This document shows, one piece after another, positions 52,378-60,976 of a stretch of DNA of 64,000 bases; the first letter of the stretch is position 1; each line of letters opens with the position of its first letter. The position numbers were made by a program, and so were the translations under genes. The stretch comes from Streptococcaceae bacterium ESL0729 (GTDB lineage: Bacteria; Bacillota; Bacilli; Lactobacillales; Streptococcaceae). The DNA lies in contig CP113924.1 of the NCBI GenBank assembly GCA_029391995.1, forward strand, positions 239,501-303,500. The letters are read 5' to 3'. The notes below the pieces were generated by a model, which had not been told where the DNA came from, ran no database searches, and saw only the letters and a program-made list of their open reading frames with translations.

Positions 52378-53019
52378 ATGGAGTATATATTAGAAATACT
52401 GCCACAATTATTATCAGGTTTAAAGATAACATTAGAAGTCTTTGCCATTACTTTAGCCCTATCAATACCGCTTGGTATGGTAGTCGCTTTTTTATTAAGG
52501 GTTAAATTTTTCCCAGTTCGCTTGCTGGTTAATCTCTATGTTTGGTTGATGAGGGGGACACCTTTACTTGTTCAATTAATCATCATCTTTTATGCCCTAC
52601 CCATGGTTGGGATAACTCTTGACCGGATGCCAGCGGCACTTTTGGCCTTTGTTCTTAACTATACAGCCTATTTTGCGGAAATCTTTAGGGGAGGCTTGCA
52701 GTCTATACCCAAGGGCCAAATCGAGGCCTCTAAGGTGCTTCAATTGTCTAAATGGCAGACAGCCCGCTTTGTTGTAATTCCACAAGTTGTGCGAGTTGTT
52801 TTACCCAGTGTCTTTAATGAGGTAATCAATCTGGTCAAGGATTCATCTTTGGTCTATGTAGTAGGTCTGGGTGATCTTTTAAGGGCTGGAAGAATTGCTA
52901 TGAGCCGGGATGTATCCCTTGTTCCTATGATGACTGTCTCTTTGATTTATTTACTAATAATTGGTCTTTTGACCCTGTTAGCTAATAAGATTGAAAAAGA
53001 TATTAATCGTCATGGTTGA
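52378..53019 (+). CDS. Amino-acid ABC transporter permease
   Basis: A 213-residue HisM/GlnP-type permease with about five membrane helices. The family signature is FAITLALSIPLGMVVAF near the start and YTAYFAEIFRGGLQSIPKGQIEASKVL, the loop that contacts the ATPase. It is first in an operon with an ATPase and a binding protein. The substrate is a polar amino acid, probably one of Glu/Gln/Cys/His/Arg; it cannot be fixed from the sequence. Confidence 0.93.
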   Translation: MEYILEILPQLLSGLKITLEVFAITLALSIPLGMVVAFLLRVKFFPVRLLVNLYVWLMRGTPLLVQLIIIFYALPMVGITLDRMPAALLAFVLNYTAYFAEIFRGGLQSIPKGQIEASKVLQLSKWQTARFVVIPQVVRVVLPSVFNEVINLVKDSSLVYVVGLGDLLRAGRIAMSRDVSLVPMMTVSLIYLLIIGLLTLLANKIEKDINRHG

Positions 53020-53042
53020 GTTGGTTGAAGGGAGACTGGTAG

Positions 53043-53681
53043 ATGCTAGAGTTAAAGAATATATGTAAAAAATTTGGTGATAAAGTTATCTTTGATAATT
53101 TTAACCTTGTGGTGGCTGATAAGGAGCTTTTAACAATTGTAGGTCCAAGTGGAGGTGGAAAAACAACCCTTCTTAGGATGCTTGCAGGTCTTGAAAGTAT
53201 TGATAGTGGAGAAATTATCTATAATGGTCAGGTTATTTCCCATGAAGATGGCTATGTTAGGGGAAATATTTTAGGTTTTGTCTTTCAAGATTTTCAACTC
53301 TTTCCTAATATGACGGTTTTAGATAACCTAATCTTAAGTCCAACCCAGACCATGGGGATGAGTAAGGAGGATGCTATCCATAAGGCTCAAGGATTTTTAA
53401 ATAATTTAGGAATAGGGGAGCAAGAAAATTCTTATCCCTCACAATTATCAGGAGGGCAAAAGCAGAGGGTGGCCTTGGCTCGAGCTATGATGATTGATCC
53501 TAAAATTATTGGCTATGATGAGCCAACTAGTGCCCTAGATCCAGGCCTAAGGGATCAGGTCGCTGATTTAATTCTTGAAAATAAGAGGGCTGGGATAACA
53601 CAAATCGTTGTGACCCATGATATGAAGTTTGCAGAAACAATCGCTGATACAATTTTAGCTGTTAATTCAAAGGAGGATTAA
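53043..53681 (+). CDS. Amino-acid ABC transporter ATPase
   Basis: A 212-residue ATPase: Walker A GPSGGGKTTLLRML, Q-loop FVFQDFQLFPNMTV, signature LSGGQKQRVALARAM, Walker B IIGYDEPTSALDP, switch His in VTHDMKFA. The Asp before the Glu of Walker B is replaced by Tyr-Asp order (GYDEPTS), still keeping the catalytic Glu. It is shorter than GlnQ-type proteins by about 30 C-terminal residues. It lies between the permease and the binding protein. Confidence 0.93.
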   Translation: MLELKNICKKFGDKVIFDNFNLVVADKELLTIVGPSGGGKTTLLRMLAGLESIDSGEIIYNGQVISHEDGYVRGNILGFVFQDFQLFPNMTVLDNLILSPTQTMGMSKEDAIHKAQGFLNNLGIGEQENSYPSQLSGGQKQRVALARAMMIDPKIIGYDEPTSALDPGLRDQVADLILENKRAGITQIVVTHDMKFAETIADTILAVNSKED

Positions 53682-53683
53682 GT

Positions 53684-54496
53684 ATGAAAAAAGTTTTAGG
53701 TGTACTATCTGTTTTACTAGTGTTTTTAACCCTTGGTGCTTGTGGTAAGAAGGAATCTTCAAATGATGACTGGAAGAAAATTGAAGATAAAAAGGAAGTA
53801 GTTATAGGTTTTGATAATACCTTTGTTCCTATGGGCTTCAAGGATGAGTCAGGTAACAATGTTGGTTTTGATATTGACCTTGCCAGTGCTGTCTTTGAAA
53901 AATACGGGATTAAGGTAAAGATGCAACCCATTGAATGGTCAATGAAGGAAACTGAGCTTAACAATGGAAATATTGATTTGATTTGGAATGGTTACTCAGT
54001 GACCCCACAAAGGGAAAAGCAGGTTCTTTTTACTAAGCCTTACATGGAAAATGATCAGGTTCTTGTAACTAAAAAATCATCAAATATTAGTAAGGTTAGC
54101 CAAATGGAAGGTAAAATCCTTGGTGCCCAAGAAGGCTCAAGTGGTTATGATGCCTTTACCAACAATCCAGAGGTTTTAAAAGACCTGGTTAAAGATAATG
54201 ATGCAACCCTTTATGAAGGCTTTAATGAGGCCCTTCTTGACCTTAAGAGTGGTCGAATTGATGGTCTGTTAATTGACGACGTTTATGCAGAATACTATCT
54301 CAATAAGAACAATGAAATTGCTGACTACAACATTATTAAAACTGACTATAGCTCAGAAAACTTTGCTGTAGGTGCCCGCAAAGCAGATAAAACCTTGGTT
54401 GAAAAGATTAATACTGCCATCAAGGAACTTCACGAGTCAGGGGACTTCCAAAAAATCTCTGACAAGTGGTTTGGTAAGGATGTTTACCCTAAATAA
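53684..54496 (+). CDS. Amino-acid ABC transporter substrate-binding lipoprotein
   Basis: A 270-residue family-3 solute-binding lipoprotein. The signal peptide ends in LTLGAC (Cys near residue 20). The binding-domain signatures VIGFDNTFVPMGFKDESGNNVGFDIDLASAV, WNGYSVTPQREKQVLFTKPYM and GAQEGSSGYDAF are clear. It starts 2 bases after the ATPase stop with GGAGG overlapping it. Ligand-contact residues suggest a polar amino acid; identity unknown. Confidence 0.93.
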   Translation: MKKVLGVLSVLLVFLTLGACGKKESSNDDWKKIEDKKEVVIGFDNTFVPMGFKDESGNNVGFDIDLASAVFEKYGIKVKMQPIEWSMKETELNNGNIDLIWNGYSVTPQREKQVLFTKPYMENDQVLVTKKSSNISKVSQMEGKILGAQEGSSGYDAFTNNPEVLKDLVKDNDATLYEGFNEALLDLKSGRIDGLLIDDVYAEYYLNKNNEIADYNIIKTDYSSENFAVGARKADKTLVEKINTAIKELHESGDFQKISDKWFGKDVYPK

Positions 54497-54497
54497 T

Positions 54498-54521
54498 GAA
54501 AGACCTTCGGGTCTTTTTTTT
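54498..54521 (+). terminator. Terminator of the ABC operon
   Basis: AAAGACC-TTCG-GGTCTTTTTTTT, a UUCG tetraloop hairpin with T-run right after the stop codon. Confidence 0.92.
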
Positions 54522-54598
54522 AATTTAAAATCCTCGATTCGGATATTTATGCTCCATTCATGTATAATAAATCTATAAAAGAGGAGGAGATAAAGATA

Positions 54599-55081
54599 AT
54601 GAAAATAATTACACGCCACGGTGAAGAAGCAGCAAGAATCAATCCAATTACAGAAGGTAAGGCTCCTGATTTTACTTTACCTGATCAAAAGGGCCAAGAA
54701 GTTAGTCTGTCAGATTTTGATAAGCCTGTTGTCTTAAGCATTTTTCCAAATATTAACACCCGTGTCTGTGCCTTCCAGACCAGACACTTCAATCAAGAGG
54801 CTGCTCAAAATGATAGGATAGAATTTTTATCTATTTCAAACAATACTCGTGAAGAGCAAAAAAATTGGTGTGCAGCTGAAGGAATTGACATGGAAGTCTT
54901 GTCTGATGAAAAGGGTGACTTTGGAAGAGCTTACGGGCTTTTGATGGAAGAAAATGGTCTTCTAGCACGTAGTGTCTACTTAGTTGATAAAGGTCAGATT
55001 GTCTACAATGAGATTCTTTCAGAAATGACTGATGAACCAAGCTATGACAAATTAACTGAGGCCATTGAAAAATTATCGTAG
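54599..55081 (+). CDS. tpx: Thiol peroxidase Tpx
   Basis: A 160-residue atypical 2-Cys peroxiredoxin that reduces hydroperoxides with thioredoxin. The peroxidatic Cys is in LSIFPNINTRVCAFQTRHF (about residue 56) and the resolving Cys in EEQKNWCAAEGID (about 90). The residue before TRVC is Asn where Asp is usual in Tpx. The frame opens at 54560, but GGAGGAG about 8-10 bases before ATG 54599 gives MKIITRHGEE and fits the family length. A TATAAT box lies at 54563-54568. Confidence 0.93.
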   Translation: MKIITRHGEEAARINPITEGKAPDFTLPDQKGQEVSLSDFDKPVVLSIFPNINTRVCAFQTRHFNQEAAQNDRIEFLSISNNTREEQKNWCAAEGIDMEVLSDEKGDFGRAYGLLMEENGLLARSVYLVDKGQIVYNEILSEMTDEPSYDKLTEAIEKLS

Positions 55082-55121
55082 ACCTTCTAGTTTATTATTT
55101 TAATATTTAAAAGTCTAGTGA

Positions 55122-55127
55122 TATAAT
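55122..55127 (+). promoter_or_regulatory. -10 box of the DUF1827 gene
   Basis: TATAAT, 28 bases before the chosen start; no convincing -35. GGAGGAG lies 5 bases before ATG 55156. Confidence 0.45.
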
Positions 55128-55155
55128 GTAGGTGGAAGGGATTGGAGGAGACCAT

Positions 55156-55467
55156 ATGAAGATAATTAATGTAACTAATAATCATCGTGGTTTGGTCAGA
55201 GAGCAGTTGCGAAATACTGATGCCGAACTTGTAGAAGTTTATTCTGCAGGGAATACAGATGTTGTTTATACACAAGCTCCAAGCCACTATGAAATTATTG
55301 TTTCCAATAAGTATCGAGCTATCCGTCAGGACGAGAAGAAGCAGATTAAGGAATTTTTTATTAAAAAAAGAATTAATCGAGATATAATTGACAAGGAAAA
55401 TATTGTTACAATTAGAGAACCTAACCTAATTGAGATATCAATACCCATCATCAAGAAGGATAGCTGA
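55156..55467 (+). CDS. DUF1827 family protein
   Basis: A 103-residue protein of the DUF1827 family, restricted to lactic acid bacteria as far as I know, of unknown function. The opening KIINVTNNHRGLVREQLRNTDAELVEVYSAGNTDVVYT and EKKQIKEFFIKKRIN are family-like. It has no membrane segment. The frame opens at 55132; ATG 55156 is preferred because GGAGGAG sits 5 bases upstream. It has its own terminator. Confidence 0.82.
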   Translation: MKIINVTNNHRGLVREQLRNTDAELVEVYSAGNTDVVYTQAPSHYEIIVSNKYRAIRQDEKKQIKEFFIKKRINRDIIDKENIVTIREPNLIEISIPIIKKDS

Positions 55468-55504
55468 ATTTTTAATCAGGTCAAAATCCCAGAAACTAAG
55501 TGAT

Positions 55505-55535
55505 AAAAAATCCTTAATTTTAGGGATTTTTCTAT
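55505..55535 (+). terminator. Terminator after the DUF1827 gene
   Basis: AAAAATCC and GGGATTTTT pair across a 9-base AT loop, ending in T-rich sequence. Confidence 0.7.
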
Positions 55536-55574
55536 TTCCTTCTCAAAGTATCTAAATTTTGATAAAATTTAAGC

Positions 55575-56201
55575 ATGACTATAACGATTAAAGATGATTA
55601 TGTAATTTTTGAGGAAGAGATAAAGAAATCTCGTTTTATTTGCCAACTAAAGAGAGTTTACACCGAAGATGAGGCAAGAGAATTTATTCAAAGTGTAAAA
55701 AAGGAACACTACAAGGCCACACACAATGTGTCAGCCTTTACCCTGGGCGACAAGCAGGAGATTCAAAGGTCAAGCGATGACGGGGAGCCGACTGGTACAG
55801 CAGGAATTCCCATGCTTGAAATTTTAAAGAAGCGTGGAATAGTAAATGTTGTAGCTGTTGTAACCAGATATTTTGGAGGTACAAAACTTGGTGCAGGTGG
55901 ACTGATTAGGGCTTACGGGGGTGCTGTGGCTCATGCTTTAGACGGTGTTGATTTGGTTAAAAAAATTGAGCAGCAGGAAGTTGCTATTGTCCTTGACTAT
56001 GCCCTATATGATAGCTTCAATCGTTTTTTGGGCGAAAGAGGCCTTGAATTTGCTAGTCCCGAGTTTACAACAGAGGTCAAGGGTTCAATTTTTGTTGATT
56101 TGGACGCAGTTGATCAGGAGCTTTTAGAAATTGAGAATGCCTTTAGTGGGCGGGTAAATACACAAAAGCTTGATAAAAGATTTGTGGAAGTTACGCTTTG
56201 A
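55575..56201 (+). CDS. YigZ/IMPACT family protein
   Basis: A 208-residue protein of the UPF0029/YigZ family. The N-terminal half shows KSRFICQLKRVYTEDEAREFI, SDDGEPTGTAGIPMLEIL and VTRYFGGTKLGAGGLIRAYGGAV. The C-terminal half is a ferredoxin-like DUF1949 domain. Eukaryotic IMPACT relatives affect translation control; the bacterial role is unsettled. Its stop codon overlaps the region of the ssrA promoter. Confidence 0.9.
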   Translation: MTITIKDDYVIFEEEIKKSRFICQLKRVYTEDEAREFIQSVKKEHYKATHNVSAFTLGDKQEIQRSSDDGEPTGTAGIPMLEILKKRGIVNVVAVVTRYFGGTKLGAGGLIRAYGGAVAHALDGVDLVKKIEQQEVAIVLDYALYDSFNRFLGERGLEFASPEFTTEVKGSIFVDLDAVDQELLEIENAFSGRVNTQKLDKRFVEVTL

Positions 56202-56210
56202 TGGTATAAT
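56182..56210 (+). promoter_or_regulatory. Promoter of ssrA
   Basis: TTGTGG (56182-56187), 17-base spacer ending TGG and TATAAT (56205-56210), an extended -10, 16 bases before the mature tmRNA 5' end and overlapping the 3' end of the preceding gene. Confidence 0.8.
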
Positions 56211-56226
56211 TAGACTTGTCTTATCT

Positions 56227-56573
56227 GGGGTCGTTACGGATTCGACGGGTATTATTGAGCATGAAGGGCAACTAGGTGGCAAACCTTAACCTGCAAACTT
56301 AAATTAATTGCTAAAAATAGTAATTCATACGCTGTAGCTGCCTAAAAACCAGCACACGTGGACTAGCTTTCATTCGCCCATGGTGAATTTTAGTCCTCAA
56401 AATTAGTGGGATACACTTGAAGGTTGTCTAGCCCTTTAAGGAGAAGATTATAGACTCGTTAAATTCCCAGTTGAGCTATGTCTGTGGATTTAATCAAATT
56501 AATGCATAGCCTATGGTTGTAGAACTTTGTGTAGCAAGATATTCGGACGTGGGTTCGACTCCCACCGGCTCCA
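56227..56573 (+). ncRNA. ssrA: Transfer-messenger RNA (tmRNA)
   Basis: tmRNA rescues stalled ribosomes and tags the unfinished protein. The 5' end GGGGTCGTTACGGATTCGAC and the 3' T-arm and acceptor end GGGTTCGACTCCCACCGGCTCC pair as the alanine-tRNA-like part. The tag frame is at 56310-56345 (GCT resume codon to TAA) and reads AKNSNSYAVAA. The terminal CCA is not encoded (CTCC-A then TTA), so it must be added after processing. Length is about 347 bases. Confidence 0.97.
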
Positions 56574-56580
56574 TTAATGA

Positions 56581-56618
56581 AAATCAGATTCTCCTATCTT
56601 GGAGGGTCTGATTTTTTG
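56581..56618 (+). terminator. Terminator of ssrA
   Basis: AATCAGA..CTCC pairs with GGAG..TCTGATT (internal 2-base mismatch), loop TATCTT, then six T. Confidence 0.85.
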
Positions 56619-56661
56619 ATGAAAAAAATTCATTTATTTTATGAGAAAATAAGCTTAAATT

Positions 56662-56669
56662 TGCGTATA
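56662..56669 (+). promoter_or_regulatory. Possible competence sigma-factor (cin-box-like) site
   Basis: TGCGTATA matches 6 of 8 positions of the streptococcal ComX/SigX site TACGAATA and ends 7 bases before the comFA ATG. No ribosome site lies between, so a transcript from here would have almost no leader. Confidence 0.35.
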
Positions 56670-56676
56670 TATAAAT

Positions 56677-57966
56677 ATGGATGAACTATTATATGGACGG
56701 ATTGTAAGTAAAAGTGAACTTGATTACTTGCCAGAAGAAGACTGCCAGGTAAAATCGATGATTGAAGAGGGAAGGTATATCCTTTGTAATAGATGTATTA
56801 GTAAGCATTTGAAGGAGGAGGTCAGACTTCCAATTGGAGCCTACTTTTGTCCCAGCTGTCTAAAACTTGGCCGAGTCAGATCAGATGAAAGTCTTTACCA
56901 CTTAAAACAAGTTGATTTTCCCAAAAGAGACGAGAGTGTCTTAAGCTGGTCGGGACAGCTAACAGACCTCCAGAATAAGATATCAGAGGAGCTCTTACAG
57001 GCCTTGAAGGATAAGGAAGAAATTTGGGTTCATGCGGTAACAGGTGCTGGAAAGACTGAGATGACCTATCAGGTAGTGGCTAAGATTATTAATGAAGGTG
57101 GGAGCGTAGGTTTTGCTTCCCCTCGGGTTGATGTTTGCTTGGAGCTTTATAAAAGGCTGGTCAAGGATTTTAGCCTGGATATTTGTCTTTTGCATGCGGA
57201 TGGGGATAAGTACTTTAGAAGCCAGCTTACGATTTTAACGACCCATCAACTCTTACGCTTTAAGGAGGCTTTTGACCTACTAATTATTGATGAGGTTGAT
57301 GCCTTTCCCTTTAAGGATAATGAGCTCTTATACCAGGCTGCAGAAAAAGCCAGAAGGAAATGTAGCTGTCTTATTTATTTAACAGCTACTGCCACCAATA
57401 ATTTAGACCAAAAGGTCAAATCAGGTCACTTAAAGAAAGCTACCTTGGCCAGGAGATTTCACGGGAAGCCTCTGGTTATTCCTCAAAATATTTGGTGTCA
57501 TATTCCCTGGGATCTAAGAAAACTACCTAAAAAATTAATCAGCTACTTAAGGAGACAAAGGGCAACGGGATATCCTTTATTAATATTTGTTCCGGTTATA
57601 GGCTTCGGCCAAAAATTTACTGCTGCCTTAAAAGATATTCTAAGGCAGGAGAGAATTGCTTTTGTTTCAAGTTTAAGTGAGGATAGAAAGGAGCAGGTGG
57701 AAAAATTTAGGGAGGGTCAACTTGATATTTTGGTGACAACTACAATTCTTGAGCGGGGCGTGACTTTTCCAAGGGTTGATGTCTTCATTCTACAAGCCAA
57801 TCACAGGCTCTTTAACTCAAGTTCCTTAGTCCAAATTGGAGGAAGGGTCGGAAGGAGTATGGAGAGGCCTGATGGCTTGATTTATTTTTTTCATGATGGT
57901 AAGAGTCAGGCGATGAACAAGGCCATTAAGGAAATTAAGCTGATGAATAAGTTGGGAGGTTTTTGA
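56677..57966 (+). CDS. comFA: Competence helicase ComFA
   Basis: A 429-residue DEAD-type ATPase thought to drive single-stranded DNA uptake through ComEC. An N-terminal four-Cys zinc module (CNRC near residue 37 and CPSC near 58) is followed by Walker A in HAVTGAGKTEMTY, the DEVD box in LLIIDEVDAFP, motif III LTATATNN, and motif VI QIGGRVGRS. It is full length and apparently intact. It overlaps comFC by 4 bases, so both are co-expressed in competence. Whether the strain is transformable is unknown. Confidence 0.94.
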   Translation: MDELLYGRIVSKSELDYLPEEDCQVKSMIEEGRYILCNRCISKHLKEEVRLPIGAYFCPSCLKLGRVRSDESLYHLKQVDFPKRDESVLSWSGQLTDLQNKISEELLQALKDKEEIWVHAVTGAGKTEMTYQVVAKIINEGGSVGFASPRVDVCLELYKRLVKDFSLDICLLHADGDKYFRSQLTILTTHQLLRFKEAFDLLIIDEVDAFPFKDNELLYQAAEKARRKCSCLIYLTATATNNLDQKVKSGHLKKATLARRFHGKPLVIPQNIWCHIPWDLRKLPKKLISYLRRQRATGYPLLIFVPVIGFGQKFTAALKDILRQERIAFVSSLSEDRKEQVEKFREGQLDILVTTTILERGVTFPRVDVFILQANHRLFNSSSLVQIGGRVGRSMERPDGLIYFFHDGKSQAMNKAIKEIKLMNKLGGF

Positions 57967-58631
57967 TGATCTGTCTTTTATGCTCAAGTTTAGTGAAAGA
58001 TTCAGTGGGTTTTTTGGATCTCTTGTTCTTAAGAAATAAAACCGCAGAAATATGCCACCAGTGCCTGGATAAGTTTGAGGAGATTAAAGGACCAACCTGT
58101 CCTACTTGTATGAAGGAGTCTTCAGAAGATATCTGTAGGGATTGTAGCTACTGGGCTACTAGTAGTGGGATTCTGGTCCAGCATGAGGCACTTTATAGGT
58201 ACAATCAGGCTATGAGAGACTTCTTTGTGGCCTATAAGCTCCAAGGAGATTACCGCCTGAGATTGGTTTTTGCTAATAGTCTTAAAAGGGCCCTTACAAA
58301 CTATAAGGGTTACACAGTCGTTCCCGTTCCAGTTAGTAGTAAAAGGCTTGAGGAGAGAGGTTTTTGTCAGGTAACTTCCATTCTTGAAGCAGCTCGTATT
58401 CCCTACCTTAATCTATTTAAAAAGGATGAATCTGATTCGCAAAAATTAAGAAATCGTAAGGAACGCTTGTTGGCTGAAAATCCATTCTCTTTAGAGGAAG
58501 GTCTTGACTGCCCCAAGAAAATTTTAATCTTTGATGATATTTATACCAGTGGTCGAACCATCACTCACCTCATGGAGCTTTTAAATGGCTTAGGAAAATT
58601 TGAGATCAAAAGTCTATCAATTGCTAGATAA
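57963..58631 (+). CDS. comFC: Competence protein ComFC
   Basis: A 222-residue protein with an N-terminal zinc ribbon (CLLC, CHQC, CPTC, CRDC) and a phosphoribosyltransferase-like domain whose PRPP loop is ILIFDDIYTSGRTITHLMELL. VVPVPVSSKRLEERGFCQV is the other family mark. It works with ComFA in DNA import. It overlaps the comFA stop (ATGA). No clear terminator follows. Confidence 0.93.
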   Translation: MMICLLCSSLVKDSVGFLDLLFLRNKTAEICHQCLDKFEEIKGPTCPTCMKESSEDICRDCSYWATSSGILVQHEALYRYNQAMRDFFVAYKLQGDYRLRLVFANSLKRALTNYKGYTVVPVPVSSKRLEERGFCQVTSILEAARIPYLNLFKKDESDSQKLRNRKERLLAENPFSLEEGLDCPKKILIFDDIYTSGRTITHLMELLNGLGKFEIKSLSIAR

Positions 58632-58708
58632 TCAGTCCCTAAAGGTATAATTTTAAGCTTTTGACTAATTAGGTAGCCATGTTAGTATTTTTTTAATAAC
58701 TTATTTTT

Positions 58709-58737
58709 TTGACTTACTCACCTTTTTTTTGTAGAAT
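58709..58737 (+). promoter_or_regulatory. Promoter of the LapA-like gene
   Basis: TTGACT (58709-58714), a 17-base pyrimidine-rich spacer, TAGAAT (58732-58737). Confidence 0.82.
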
Positions 58738-58763
58738 GGTGGAAAATAAGGATTGGAGGAAGT

Positions 58764-59162
58764 ATGATGAAAGACGCTAAATCATTTTTTACCTTTAAGA
58801 GGGTAGTTGCACTAATTATTGTTGTACTTGTTGCGGTATTTGCTTTACAAAACTGGAAATCTGTTGAAGTTTCTCTTTTGTTTTTTGCAATTAAGTTACC
58901 ACTGATTATCTTGATTTTAGCTATGTTAGCTATAGGAGTTTTTGTCGGATGGGTCTTTGAAAAGAGCGATTTTGACCATTTGGTAGTCAACTTGGAACAA
59001 GAAACACGCAAGGAGTTAGATGATATTCAAACTCAACTTCAAAATGACAAAACTGCTAAAAAAGAAGCTGAGGCAGCTAGCCAAGTGGCAGATAAGGCCA
59101 AGGAAGTTAAGAATGATGTTAATGGTGCTGGTGATGAAACTAATCAGCCTGAAGACAAATAA
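58764..59162 (+). CDS. LapA-domain (DUF1049) membrane protein
   Basis: A 132-residue protein with two membrane helices (about 13-29 and 37-62) around the short NWKSVEVSLLFFAIKLPL loop typical of LapA/DUF1049, then a cytoplasmic coiled-coil and acidic tail (about 75-132). In other bacteria LapA-like proteins link to envelope assembly; the function here is unknown. GGAGG lies 5 bases before the ATG. It is monocistronic, with its own promoter and terminator. Confidence 0.85.
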   Translation: MMKDAKSFFTFKRVVALIIVVLVAVFALQNWKSVEVSLLFFAIKLPLIILILAMLAIGVFVGWVFEKSDFDHLVVNLEQETRKELDDIQTQLQNDKTAKKEAEAASQVADKAKEVKNDVNGAGDETNQPEDK

Positions 59163-59166
59163 AAAT

Positions 59167-59201
59167 AAAAAGAATCCTTCCGAATGGGGGATTCTTTTTT
59201 G
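59167..59201. terminator. Bidirectional terminator LapA-like gene / rsmG
   Basis: AAAAAGAATCC pairs with GGGATTCTTTTTT around a loop that can extend the stem; A-run and T-run flank it. rsmG ends just beyond. Confidence 0.82.
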
Positions 59202-59206
59202 TTGCT

Positions 59207-59920
59207 TTAAAGGGGTTTTTTATTGGGTGTACCAGCTTTACGGGGATACTTATTGGGAGTATCCTTGGTTTTTTCTATTACAAGAATGTGCCTCTCATCA
59301 CCGTTAGGTAGCTTGTAATCAACTTCCTTGATAAGCTTTGCCCCAAGGACTGACAGAGAATGCTTGGCTTCACTAACCTCATCCTTCATCTGGCTTGCCT
59401 TAAGTGATAAGAGAATTCCATTTTTTTTCAGGAAGGGAATGGTAATCTCATTTAGGACATTAAGACGGGCCACGGCACGTGCTGTCACAAAATCAAAGCT
59501 CCCTCTAAATTCCTTATCCTGGCCAAAGTCTTCAGCTCGACCATGTAAGAGCTCAAGATCTGAAATACCAAGTTCTCCGCCCAAGAGCCTTAAAAAGTTG
59601 ATTCGCTTATTAAGGGAGTCAATAATTGTGACCTTGATATGGGGGAAGATAATCTTCATGGGAATACTTGGAAATCCTGCTCCAGCTCCAATATCTAAAA
59701 GTTTGACCTCTTCATTTGGAATAAGTCCATATAAAATGGGAGCAATCGAATCGTAAAAATGTTTGAGATAGACCTCCTTTTTCTCAGTGATTGCCGTAAG
59801 ATTTATCTTTTCATTCCATTCAACCAGGAGAGTAAAGTAAGCTTCAAATTGCTCCTTTTGCCTGTCGTCAAGTACAAGTTCAAATTTTTCTAGTTCCTTA
59901 TAAAATTCTTCTGTATTCAT
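59207..59920 (-). CDS. rsmG: 16S rRNA m7G527 methyltransferase RsmG
   Basis: RsmG (GidB) methylates G527 of 16S rRNA using SAM; loss gives low-level streptomycin resistance. The start [32 protein letters not shown] and the SAM motif [17 protein letters not shown] (near residue 70), then [12 protein letters not shown], are diagnostic. It is full length at 237 residues. It follows galU on the minus strand but is separated by a terminator. Confidence 0.95.
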   Translation of the reverse strand: MNTEEFYKELEKFELVLDDRQKEQFEAYFTLLVEWNEKINLTAITEKKEVYLKHFYDSIAPILYGLIPNEEVKLLDIGAGAGFPSIPMKIIFPHIKVTIIDSLNKRINFLRLLGGELGISDLELLHGRAEDFGQDKEFRGSFDFVTARAVARLNVLNEITIPFLKKNGILLSLKASQMKDEVSEAKHSLSVLGAKLIKEVDYKLPNGDERHILVIEKTKDTPNKYPRKAGTPNKKPL

Positions 59921-59987
59921 TTAACCTCATCCTATTTCTATCTTTAAATAAATGATAGCATTTTTTTTGAAAAAATAATGGAAAAAG

Positions 59988-60012
59988 AGAAAAAAGGGAC
60001 AATTTGTCCCTA
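59988..60012 (-). terminator. Terminator after galU (minus strand)
   Basis: Read on the minus strand: GGGACA-AAT-TGTCCC followed by T-rich sequence, directly abutting the galU stop codon. Confidence 0.85.
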
Positions 60013-60957
60013 TTTTTCCTTGTTTTCTTTAGCTTGAGTGCGGTCAGCTTTTTTGATGTTTTCTTCCTCAAGTTTAAGACCAAGCTCAATAATGTACTCT
60101 CTAAGTCCATCTTTGATTTGAGGATGTCTTAGGCCGTGCTCGATTGTTGTTTCAACAAAACCAAGTTTGTCACCAACATCATAACGTTTACCCGTAAATT
60201 TATGAGCAAAAACTCTTTGAATTTTATTGAGAGATTCAATGGCATCTGTAAGTTGGATTTCTCCTCCAGCACCTGGCTCTTGATTTTCTAAAATATTAAA
60301 GATTTCAGGTGTTAATAGGTAACGCCCAATAATGGCAAGATTACTTGGAGCCTCATCAACTGGTGGTTTTTCAACAAAATTCGCTACATTGTAAAGATCT
60401 TTTTCGACCTGACCTTCAGGAGCGATAACCCCGTATTTGTCAACATCTTTTTTAGGAACTTCCATAACAGCGATTGTTGAAGCATGAACCTTGTTGTAGT
60501 CATTGATTAGCTGCTGGGTTAGGGGAACCTTATCTTCCATCAAGTCGTCACCAAGCATAACAACAAATGGCTCATCCCCAATAAAGGCCCTTGCCTGTAA
60601 AACAGCATGTCCAAGTCCTTTAGGGTGACTTTGGCGGATAAAGTGAAGGTTAATGTCAGTTGTTTCTTCAACTAATTTTAAAAGGTCATCCTTGCCTTTT
60701 TCCTTAAGGGTCATCTCAAGTTCAATATTTGAATCAAAGTGGTCTTCTATTGGACGCTTAGCCTTACCTGTTACGATTAGGATATCTTCAATCCCACTTG
60801 CCAAAGCTTCTTCAACGATAAATTGAATGGTTGGTTTGTCAACAATGGGAAGCATTTCCTTGGCAATAGCTTTAGTTGCTGGTAAGAAGCGGGTTCCAAG
60901 TCCTGCAGCAGGGATAACAGCTTTTCTAACTTTTTTTTCTTGATAGACTCTTTTCAC
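60010..60957 (-). CDS. galU: UTP-glucose-1-phosphate uridylyltransferase
   Basis: GalU makes UDP-glucose, precursor for glycolipids, wall polymers and galactose use. Motifs: [53 protein letters not shown] and [10 protein letters not shown]. At 315 residues it is the Firmicutes form, with a charged C-terminal tail ([14 protein letters not shown]). It lies 19 bases downstream of gpsA, forming an operon. Confidence 0.96.
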   Translation of the reverse strand: MKRVYQEKKVRKAVIPAAGLGTRFLPATKAIAKEMLPIVDKPTIQFIVEEALASGIEDILIVTGKAKRPIEDHFDSNIELEMTLKEKGKDDLLKLVEETTDINLHFIRQSHPKGLGHAVLQARAFIGDEPFVVMLGDDLMEDKVPLTQQLINDYNKVHASTIAVMEVPKKDVDKYGVIAPEGQVEKDLYNVANFVEKPPVDEAPSNLAIIGRYLLTPEIFNILENQEPGAGGEIQLTDAIESLNKIQRVFAHKFTGKRYDVGDKLGFVETTIEHGLRHPQIKDGLREYIIELGLKLEEENIKKADRTQAKENKEK

Positions 60958-60976
60958 AGTAAAATTCTCCTAATTT

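Noticed and set aside
56540-56573. Possible separate tRNA from the T-arm and acceptor-like sequence
   Set aside because: It is the 3' half of the tRNA-like domain of tmRNA; there is no anticodon arm of an ordinary tRNA.
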